Positions 7,264 through 12,794 of a stretch of DNA of 12,794 bases are shown one piece after another. Under the pieces are notes generated by a model. The model ran no database searches and was not told the origin of the DNA. It saw only the letters and a program-made list of their open reading frames with translations. Location of the stretch: assembly GCA_943328885.2 (NCBI GenBank), contig CALQBT020000028.1:1-12794 (forward strand). The letters are read 5' to 3'. The stretch is from Bordetella parapertussis (GTDB taxonomy: Bacteria > Pseudomonadota > Gammaproteobacteria > Burkholderiales > Burkholderiaceae_C). Made by a program: the position numbers and the translations under genes. The first letter of the stretch is position 1. Each line of letters begins with the position of its first letter.

Positions 7264-7928
7264 TGCCTGCGTACCGCCGTCATGGCTTGTCGGTTGTCGA
7301 ACTGATGGTTGGCGTGGCGGTGGGTCTGGTGGTGGTCGCAGGCGCGCTGTCGTTGATTGCACGCAATTTGGCCGGGTCGCGGCATTTGCTGGCCGAGACC
7401 CGGTTGAACCAGGACTTGCGAGCTGCCGCCGACGTTGTCGCCCGCGACCTGCGGCGGTCAGGTTTTTGGGGCAACGCGGTCAAGGGCACGATCGCGCAAG
7501 GCAATAGCGCCGCAGTCGCCCAAAACCCGTACAGCGCGGTCAGCAGCAGCGCCGACAGTCTGGGTTATGGCTTTTCGCGAGACACGGTCGAGAACGACGT
7601 CCTCGACGATCAGGAGCAGTATGGTTTCCGCCTGAGCAGTGGCGTGCTGCAGATGCAGACCGAAAGCGGCTTGTGGCAAGACCTGACCGACAGCGGCAAC
7701 ATGATGATGACCGGCTTCGCGGTCAGTCCCACATCGACCAGCTTGGCGTTGGGCAACCTGTGCCCCAAGATCTGCGCTGCGGGGACACCCAACTGCCCGA
7801 CCACCACCGTGCGCGGCTTCACGATCAAGCTAACCGGCCAATCGACCCGGGACGCCGGCTTGGTGCGCAGCCTGGAGGCGACGGTGCTGGTGCGCAACCA
7901 CCTGTTGTCTGGGCAGTGCCCGGGCTAG
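7257..7928 (+). CDS. pilW: PilW-type minor pilin
   Basis: This 223-residue protein starts with a short leader ending RRHG, then LSVVELMVGVAVGLVVVAGA, the pilin helix with Glu15 as the mature position-5 residue. The downstream segment RLNQDLRAAADVVARDLRRSGFWGN is characteristic of PilW, the GspJ-like minor pilin. Four cysteines (169, 173, 180, 221) sit in the C-terminal third and may pair in the periplasm. The chosen ATG overlaps the fimT-type stop by seven bases; an in-frame ATG at 7263, inside the overlap, is nearly as good. It is followed by the PilX-type gene after eight bases, consistent with a single operon. Confidence 0.88.
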   Translation: MLMPAYRRHGLSVVELMVGVAVGLVVVAGALSLIARNLAGSRHLLAETRLNQDLRAAADVVARDLRRSGFWGNAVKGTIAQGNSAAVAQNPYSAVSSSADSLGYGFSRDTVENDVLDDQEQYGFRLSSGVLQMQTESGLWQDLTDSGNMMMTGFAVSPTSTSLALGNLCPKICAAGTPNCPTTTVRGFTIKLTGQSTRDAGLVRSLEATVLVRNHLLSGQCPG

Positions 7929-7936
7929 TCATCGAC

Positions 7937-9262
7937 ATGCTGTCAGGGGCTCGATCCCGGCGGCCCAGCGAGCGCGGTATTGGCGCGCTCGTGGTGGTGC
8001 TGGTGCTGTTGATGGGCACCTCGATCGGCCTGTTGTATGTCAACCGCAGCGTGTTGTTCGAACACAAGACCTCGGCCAACCAGACCGAGTCTGCGCTTGT
8101 CGCCGAAGTGGCAGAGGCCGGCGTGGAGTGGGTTACCGGCATGCTCAACGCGCCCTATGACATCGGGTCTGACTGCGCGTTCCTGACCACCAGCAACCTG
8201 TCCTTCCGCAAGCGCTATGTGCTGACGAAGTTCAATGACCCCAACGCGCCGACCACCGACGTGGTCGCTGCGACCCAGGTATTCCCCGGTTGCAAGATCA
8301 ACGGCGCCGGTCTGAGCTGCAACTGTCCGGTCACGCCCTCCGCCGGCAGCAGCGCGGTGGCGAATCTGGGTTCCAGCGCAGATCCCAGCTTCACGGTGGC
8401 GTTTCAGAATGTCGCCGCTGACCCCGAGGCGGTGCAGCTGACGGTCTACGCCTGTAGCGCCCAGGCGGCGGCCTGTTCTTCGACCAACTCCAGCAGCGCC
8501 GACAGCAGCGCACGCTACTCCGTGATGCTCAAGCTGCGCCCGCTGCTGCGCGCAGTGCCGTCGGCACCGTTGACAGCAGGCACTTCGGCTGCGATTGGGG
8601 GCTCGTACAACATCGCCAACCAGGATGTGGCGAGCAACGGCATCCTGGTCAATGCGGGCACGACGATTTCAATCGCCAACGGCGTGACCGTCAGCACTCT
8701 CCAGGGGCAACCCGCCAGCAGCGCCCTCGTCGGAGCCGATGCCTCCTTGTCGGCGCTGGCCAGCACAGACGCAAACTGCTTGAATTCACAGATGTTCAAC
8801 GCCTATTTCGGCTCGACGATCGAGCAGTACCAAGCATCACCGTCTACCAAGACGATTTCCTGCGGCAGCGCCGCCGACTGCAGGTCGCGGCTCGGCAACG
8901 CCTATGACGATGGCTGGCGCGCGTTCTACTTTTCATCCAGCTTGCAACTCAGCGGCAACCTGAGCTTTGGCAGCCAGTCTGACCCGATCACCATCGTCAC
9001 AGCGAACGCGATCAACGTGAACGGCAATGTCGCGATCTTCGGGCTGATCTTCTCCAACGATGCCAACTGGAACGATCTCGGGACCGGCTCGGCCACTATT
9101 CATGGTGCTCAGGTCTCCTGCGCGGCCTACAACAACAACGGCAACGGCACGCTGCTGTACGACCCTGCGGCGCTGGGCAACGTACGCAGAATGACGGGCA
9201 CCCTGGTGCGGGTGCCGGGTAGCTGGCGCGATTTCAAAACCAGCACTGACACCTTGCCATGA
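7937..9262 (+). CDS. pilX: PilX-type minor pilin with large C-terminal extension
   Basis: This 441-residue protein begins with RGIGALVVVLVLLMGTSIG, a PilX/GspK-like N-terminal helix. It lacks Glu5, as PilX/GspK proteins usually do. Residues 40-70 (FEHKTSANQTESALVAEVAE and onward) match the family's post-helix region. Classical PilX is about 170-200 residues, so this protein has some 240 more. Residues about 215-400 are Asn/Gly/Ser-rich with short alternating hydrophobic strands, such as NGILVNAGTTISIANGV and ITIVTANAINVNGNVAIFGL, suggesting a beta-helix or beta-solenoid. Ten cysteines suggest disulfides. The start is ATG 7937, eight bases after pilW; the end overlaps the PilV-type gene by four bases. 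Confidence 0.8.
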   Translation: MLSGARSRRPSERGIGALVVVLVLLMGTSIGLLYVNRSVLFEHKTSANQTESALVAEVAEAGVEWVTGMLNAPYDIGSDCAFLTTSNLSFRKRYVLTKFNDPNAPTTDVVAATQVFPGCKINGAGLSCNCPVTPSAGSSAVANLGSSADPSFTVAFQNVAADPEAVQLTVYACSAQAAACSSTNSSSADSSARYSVMLKLRPLLRAVPSAPLTAGTSAAIGGSYNIANQDVASNGILVNAGTTISIANGVTVSTLQGQPASSALVGADASLSALASTDANCLNSQMFNAYFGSTIEQYQASPSTKTISCGSAADCRSRLGNAYDDGWRAFYFSSSLQLSGNLSFGSQSDPITIVTANAINVNGNVAIFGLIFSNDANWNDLGTGSATIHGAQVSCAAYNNNGNGTLLYDPAALGNVRRMTGTLVRVPGSWRDFKTSTDTLP

Positions 9263-10380
9263 TGTTTGCCGCACGTCAGGCCATGCGAGGGTTCACGCTG
9301 ATCGAAGCTGCGCTGGCGATGGCTTTGATCGGCTTTGGCCTGCTGTCGCTGGCGGGCACGCAGATCAAGCTCTCGCAAAGCACGGATGTGGCGCGTCAGC
9401 GCAGTGAGGCCACCCGGATGGCACAGCAGAAGATGGAGTCGCTGAGGTCCTACACCGCCATCACCGCGTCCAGCGGCGTCAATGCTTGGAACAGCTTGGC
9501 CAGTGGCTCGGACGCGGCCAGCACCAGCACCCGCTATGACCGGATCTGGACGATGGCCGGGAGCAGTGACGACCCGATGCGCTGGGTCAGCGTGTCGGTG
9601 CGCTGGACCGACCGCGCCGGCGCATCGCAGCAGGTCACGCTCAACAGCGTGATCTCCAAGACCGACCCGGCCGATGTCGGTGCGCTGGGATTTCCGCTGC
9701 CAGCCAACACAACGCTGAAGCGTCCAAAGAATCGCAACCTGAACATCCCGGTGCCCGCGATCGACTTGGACAACGGCCAGAGCCTGGTGCAGTTGCAGAG
9801 CAACTTCGCGATCGTGTTTTCCAACGATTCGGGCTATGTCGTGAAGACCTGCGGTTTCGTGGTCACCTCGGCCGCCGATCTGACGGGCTGCACGGCGACC
9901 AACGCTTACATCGTCGCGGGCTACCTCTCGCTGAGCGGCACCAACAGCTTTCCGGCCGGGTTGGGTATCAACGCGAGCCTGCTGACTGGCAGCACCGGTA
10001 CCAGTTGCTCGCTCTCCAACGCGCTGGATCCGTCCACCGGGTCGGCCATCAGTGGCTTCAAGTACTACCTGTGCGTGATCAGCGTGGCTGCAGCCGGCAA
10101 CTCCTGGTCGGGCAAGCTGCGGCTGGCCGGCATGGCCAATGGCACCGACTACTTGGTGTGCCGATTCCAGTACCCGGAGGCCTTGGGCGTCAGCGCGAAT
10201 CAGCGCAACGTTCAGCCCTATGCCAATGTGGCGGAATCCCTCGACACGCAGAACTACGTCATTTCCACTGCCAGCAGTTGCCCCACTGTCAGCGCGCTGA
10301 CGACGACGCTGCATCAGAGCTGCCGCAGCGGCAACCCCGGCAACAATCCCAACCGCAGCGCCGATTGCCCTGCCAGCTGA
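9259..10380 (+). CDS. pilV: PilV-type minor pilin, elongated
   Basis: This 373-residue prepilin has leader MMFAARQAMRG then FTLIEAALAMALIGFGLLSLAG, with Phe at mature position 1 and Glu at position 5. The segment ATRMAQQKMESLRSY is the usual PilV sequence after the helix. Residues about 105-130 (RWVSVSVRWTDRAGASQQVTL) correspond to the end of an ordinary PilV of about 130-190 residues. Beyond that lies an extra module, residues 150-373, with eight cysteines and Gly/Ser/Asn-rich strands, beginning RPKNRNLNIPVPAIDL. The module may form an exposed tip domain (inference). ATG 9259 overlaps the previous stop as ATGA. No terminator follows. Confidence 0.82.
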   Translation: MMFAARQAMRGFTLIEAALAMALIGFGLLSLAGTQIKLSQSTDVARQRSEATRMAQQKMESLRSYTAITASSGVNAWNSLASGSDAASTSTRYDRIWTMAGSSDDPMRWVSVSVRWTDRAGASQQVTLNSVISKTDPADVGALGFPLPANTTLKRPKNRNLNIPVPAIDLDNGQSLVQLQSNFAIVFSNDSGYVVKTCGFVVTSAADLTGCTATNAYIVAGYLSLSGTNSFPAGLGINASLLTGSTGTSCSLSNALDPSTGSAISGFKYYLCVISVAAAGNSWSGKLRLAGMANGTDYLVCRFQYPEALGVSANQRNVQPYANVAESLDTQNYVISTASSCPTVSALTTTLHQSCRSGNPGNNPNRSADCPAS

Positions 10381-10608
10381 GCTGATAGCCACTCTTCAGG
10401 CATGAGCGTCCGGCATCGCTGAGTCAGTGTTTGTGTTGCGGTCGCTTCGATTGCGCCGACCTGCGAGGCGTGAATTTAGGCAAGAACACGACAGGGCAAA
10501 CCGATGCTGGCCCCAATGGCGGCTAGACTCTGCCCCCCGACTCGACAGTTGGCCCGGCGTGGCCGTGCGTTTTGTCGATTTCACTTTTTCCCAACCGGCA
10601 GCGTCGGC
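10381..10608 (+). other. Intergenic region between the pilin operon and the ABC transporter genes
   Basis: These 228 bp have no supported gene. TAGACT at 10524-10529 resembles a -10 element, but no good -35 lies 16-18 bp before it. No hairpin with a T-tract was seen after the PilV-type stop. A promoter for the ABC operon is expected here because the pilin genes end cleanly at 10380. Confidence 0.35.
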
Positions 10609-11385
10609 ATGAGCCCTAGCGACATCATTCTTGAAACCCGTGAGCTGACCAAAGAATTCAAGGGTTTCGTCGCCGTCGCCAAGGTCAACCTGAAGGTTCA
10701 GCGCGGCAGCATCCATGCGCTGATCGGCCCCAACGGTGCCGGCAAGACCACTTGCTTCAACCTGTTGACCAAGTTCCTGACGCCCACCGCGGGCCAGATC
10801 TTGTTCGAGGGCCAGGACATCACCGCCGAGGCGCCGGCTCACATCGCCCGCCGCGGTGTGATCCGGTCTTTCCAGATCTCGGCCGTCTTTCCCCACCTCA
10901 CGGTGCTGGAGAACGTGCGAGTGGCGCTGCAACGCAAGCTCGGCAGCAGTTTCCAGTTCTGGCGTTCCGACCGATCGCTCGACACGCTCAATGAACGAGC
11001 CATGCAGTTGTTGGGCCAGGTGGATCTGGAAAAGTACGCCCAGCTCACCGCGGTGGAACTGAGTTACGGCCGCAAGCGCGCGCTCGAGATCGCCACCACG
11101 CTGGCAATGGAACCCAAGCTGATGCTGCTCGACGAGCCGACCCAGGGCATGGGGCTGGAGGACGTCGACCGTATCCGCCAGTTGATCAAGAAAGTCGCTG
11201 CTGACCGCACGGTGCTGATGGTCGAGCACAACATGAGCGTGGTCGCCAGCATCGCCGACACCATCACCGTGCTGCAGCGCGGCGCGACGCTGGCCGAGGG
11301 CCCGTACGAGCAGGTCTCGAAAGACCCGGCAGTGATCGAGGCCTACATGGGCACTGCGCAGACCGAACTGTTGGGAGCGCACTGA
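10609..11385 (+). CDS. livG: ABC transporter ATP-binding protein, LivG type
   Basis: This 258-residue protein is one of two ATPase subunits of a branched-chain-amino-acid-type (HAAT) importer. Walker A is GPNGAGKT at 40-47, the signature is LSYGRKR at 151-157 (the LSxG variant normal for LivG), Walker B is LMLLDE at 171-176, and the switch histidine is His207 in VEHNM. The PTQGMG after Walker B is also LivG-like. It sits on the cytoplasmic face with the LivH/LivM permeases. ATG 10609 was chosen because conserved sequence (ILETRELTKEFKGF) starts right after it. The start codon of livF overlaps its stop as TGATG. The imported substrate may be an amino acid or an aromatic or organic acid. Confidence 0.92.
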   Translation: MSPSDIILETRELTKEFKGFVAVAKVNLKVQRGSIHALIGPNGAGKTTCFNLLTKFLTPTAGQILFEGQDITAEAPAHIARRGVIRSFQISAVFPHLTVLENVRVALQRKLGSSFQFWRSDRSLDTLNERAMQLLGQVDLEKYAQLTAVELSYGRKRALEIATTLAMEPKLMLLDEPTQGMGLEDVDRIRQLIKKVAADRTVLMVEHNMSVVASIADTITVLQRGATLAEGPYEQVSKDPAVIEAYMGTAQTELLGAH

Positions 11386-12095
11386 TGTCTTCGGCCAAGC
11401 GTTTTCTCGAGATCAAGAACCTGCACGGTTGGTACGGCGAGTCGCATGTGCTGCACGGCGTGAACCTCCATGTCGACGAGGGCGAGGTCGTCACGCTGCT
11501 CGGCCGCAACGGTGCCGGTCGCACCAGCACGCTGCGCGCGATCATGGGCTTGATCGGGCGCCGCACGGGCTCGATCCAGATCCGTGGCGCCGAGACCGTG
11601 TCGATGGCCACGCACCGCATCGCGCGGCTGGGGCTGGGCTATTGCCCGGAGGAGCGCGGCATCTTCTCCAGCCTGTCGGCCGAGGAGAACCTGATGCTGC
11701 CACCCGAGCTTGCCAAGGGCGGTATGCGTGTCGAGCAGATCTACGAGATGTTCCCGAACCTGCGCGAACGCGCTGGCAGCCAAGGTACGCGGCTGTCGGG
11801 CGGCGAGCAGCAGATGCTGGCGGTGGCGCGCATCCTGCGCACCGGCGCGAGGCTGTTGCTGCTAGACGAGATCTCCGAAGGCCTGGCACCGGTGATCGTT
11901 CAAAAGCTCGCAGAGATGGTCACGACGCTGCGTCGCCAGGGCTACACCATCGTGATGGTGGAGCAGAACTTCCGTTTCGCAGCACCGTTGGCTGACCGGT
12001 TTCTGGTGATGGAGCACGGCGAGGTGATCCAAGAATTCACCCAGGCCGAGCTGCCTTCGCGGCTGGAGCGGCTGCACGAGTACCTCGGCGTTTGA
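11385..12095 (+). CDS. livF: ABC transporter ATP-binding protein, LivF type, with altered Walker A
   Basis: This 236-residue partner ATPase has the LivF layout: FLEIKNLHGWYG at the start, signature LSGGEQQMLAVARI at 137-150, Walker B LLLLDE at 157-162 followed by ISEGLAP, and VEQN near 192-195 where a switch His would lie in other ABC proteins (Gln or Asn here is usual for LivF). The Walker A reads GRNGAGRT at 40-47: Lys46, which contacts the nucleotide phosphates, is Arg, encoded by CGC at 11520-11522. The reading frame is otherwise intact and well conserved, so this is not decay. The start ATG overlaps the livG stop by one base. Confidence 0.92.
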   Translation: MSSAKRFLEIKNLHGWYGESHVLHGVNLHVDEGEVVTLLGRNGAGRTSTLRAIMGLIGRRTGSIQIRGAETVSMATHRIARLGLGYCPEERGIFSSLSAEENLMLPPELAKGGMRVEQIYEMFPNLRERAGSQGTRLSGGEQQMLAVARILRTGARLLLLDEISEGLAPVIVQKLAEMVTTLRRQGYTIVMVEQNFRFAAPLADRFLVMEHGEVIQEFTQAELPSRLERLHEYLGV

Positions 12096-12122
12096 GCGTC
12101 GTTGTTTTTCCCGTTTTTTCAC

Positions 12123-12127
12123 AGGAG
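12123..12127 (+). promoter_or_regulatory. Ribosome binding site of the binding-protein gene
   Basis: AGGAG lies six bases before ATG 12134 and is one of the clearest Shine-Dalgarno sites in the window. It fits the high expression normally needed for a periplasmic binding protein. The preceding T-rich stretch at 12103-12120 has no stem, so it is not read as a terminator. Confidence 0.75.
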
Positions 12128-12133
12128 TCCCGC

Positions 12134-12794
12134 ATGTTCAAACTCAAGCAAATCGCAGCTTCTTGCGCCCTGGCTGTCGCCACGATACTGGTTGCACCGG
12201 CTCAGGCCCAGATCTCGGGTGACACGATCAAGGTCGGCATCATCACCGACATGTCGGGCTTGTATTCCGACATCGACGGCCCTGGCGGTGTCGAGGCGAT
12301 GAGGATGGCCGTGGCTGAATTCGGTGGCGCGATCAACGGCAAGAAGATCGAGATCCTGTTCGCTGACCATCAGAACAAGGCCGATGTGGCTGCAGGCAAG
12401 GCCCGTGAATGGTTCGACACCCAGGGTGTCGACATGCTGATCGGCGGCACCACATCGAGCACCGGCTTGTCGATGTCGGCGGTGGCCAAGGAGAAGAAGA
12501 AGGTCTTCATCGCGGTAGGCCCGGCCACCTCGGCGTTGACCAACGAACAGTGCTCGCCCTACACCGTCGCCTGGGCCTATGACACGGTCGCGCTGGCCAA
12601 GGGCACTGGTGCTGCGGTGGTCAAGGGCGGTGGCAAGAGCTGGTACTTCCTGACGGCCGACTACGCTTTCGGCACCGCGCTGCAGAACGACACCACTGCG
12701 GTGGTCAAGGCTGCAGGTGGTACGGTGGTGGGGTCGGTGCGGCATCCGCTGTCGGCCAGCGACTTCTCGTCCTTCTTGCTGCAGGCACAGGCCA
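12134..12794 (+). CDS. Periplasmic substrate-binding protein of a HAAT-family ABC transporter, N-terminal part
   Basis: The first 220 codons are present and the gene runs off the window. A Sec signal peptide covers residues 1-25: basic MFKLK, a hydrophobic core, and a signal peptidase I site APAQA|Q. The mature protein starts ISGDTIKVGIITDMSGLYSD, the type I periplasmic binding fold of LivJ-like receptors (Peripla_BP_6). Motifs such as GGVEAMRMAV, ADHQNKADVA and GGTTSSTGLS are typical of the lobe-1 ligand site. Many Burkholderiales relatives bind aromatic or organic acids rather than leucine; the nearby pobA makes this tempting but proves nothing. It follows livF by 38 bp and is probably in the same operon, with permease genes expected downstream. 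Confidence 0.9.
   Translation, partial: MFKLKQIAASCALAVATILVAPAQAQISGDTIKVGIITDMSGLYSDIDGPGGVEAMRMAVAEFGGAINGKKIEILFADHQNKADVAAGKAREWFDTQGVDMLIGGTTSSTGLSMSAVAKEKKKVFIAVGPATSALTNEQCSPYTVAWAYDTVALAKGTGAAVVKGGGKSWYFLTADYAFGTALQNDTTAVVKAAGGTVVGSVRHPLSASDFSSFLLQAQA

Noticed and set aside
7540..8510. Recurring AGCAGCGCCGACAG strings in the PilW- and PilX-type genes
   Set aside because: They encode Ser/Ala/Asp-rich coding stretches with biased codons; there is no regular spacing that would suggest a true repeat array.
9127..10392. A 421-residue open frame on the minus strand
   Set aside because: It is antisense to the PilV-type gene, is dominated by Arg, Gln, His and Ala, and shows no family motif; GC-rich coding DNA produces such frames routinely.
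10396..11382. A 328-residue open frame on the minus strand
   Set aside because: It is antisense to livG, which has every expected ATPase motif; the antisense peptide matches no family I recognise.
12103..12120. T-rich stretch between livF and the binding-protein gene, considered as a terminator
   Set aside because: No stem precedes the T-runs, and a strong ribosome binding site follows at once, so it reads as an operon spacer.

Overview
The window is GC-rich DNA with strong third-position GC bias, so long antisense open frames are common and were treated as shadows. The gene set points to a betaproteobacterium of the order Burkholderiales: an AraC-type regulator divergent from pobA, a short H-NS-type protein, a DUF1840 gene, and a minor-pilin cluster. 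The genus cannot be fixed from this sequence; a Leptothrix/Rubrivivax-like member of the order is a guess.

Layout: (1) Positions 1-205 are the C-terminus of a TRAP transporter large permease, meeting head-on with a minus-strand amidohydrolase of the PF04909 type (220-1278). Three tandem 14-bp units cover the two stop codons. A carboxymuconolactone-decarboxylase-family gene (1660-2211, minus) lies upstream of the amidohydrolase across a 381-bp gap that holds a paired operator-like motif. Together these look like a small uptake and catabolism locus with an unknown substrate. (2) An H-NS-family gene (2572-2886, plus) follows an AT-rich leader. (3) pobA, 4-hydroxybenzoate 3-monooxygenase (3083-4252, minus), is divergent from an AraC/XylS regulator (4351-5298, plus) that is probably its activator. 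The 98-bp intergenic region carries a recognisable pobA promoter and a dyad. (4) A DUF1840 gene and a histidine phosphatase gene overlap by 8 bp (5345-6302). (5) After a long imperfect palindrome come five tightly packed type IV pilin-like genes, 6377-10380: a PilE-like pilin, FimT/FimU, PilW, PilX and PilV. They overlap or nearly abut, so they are almost certainly one operon. PilX and PilV are much longer than the classical proteins, and no pilY1 is present. (6) The branched-chain-amino-acid-type ABC genes livG and livF, then a periplasmic binding protein cut by the window end (10609-12794), form the start of another operon. Its permease genes are presumably further downstream. Its LivF has arginine in place of the Walker A lysine.

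How they fit: regions 1, 3 and 6 are consistent with import and breakdown of organic or aromatic acids. Region 5 is the minor-pilin priming set for type IV pili. I see no clearly new defence or mobile system. The best leads are the enlarged PilX and PilV with no adjacent pilY1, the LivF Walker A substitution, the 6327-6356 palindrome, the paired 9-bp motif upstream of the amidohydrolase, and the 14-bp triplication at the first gene junction.
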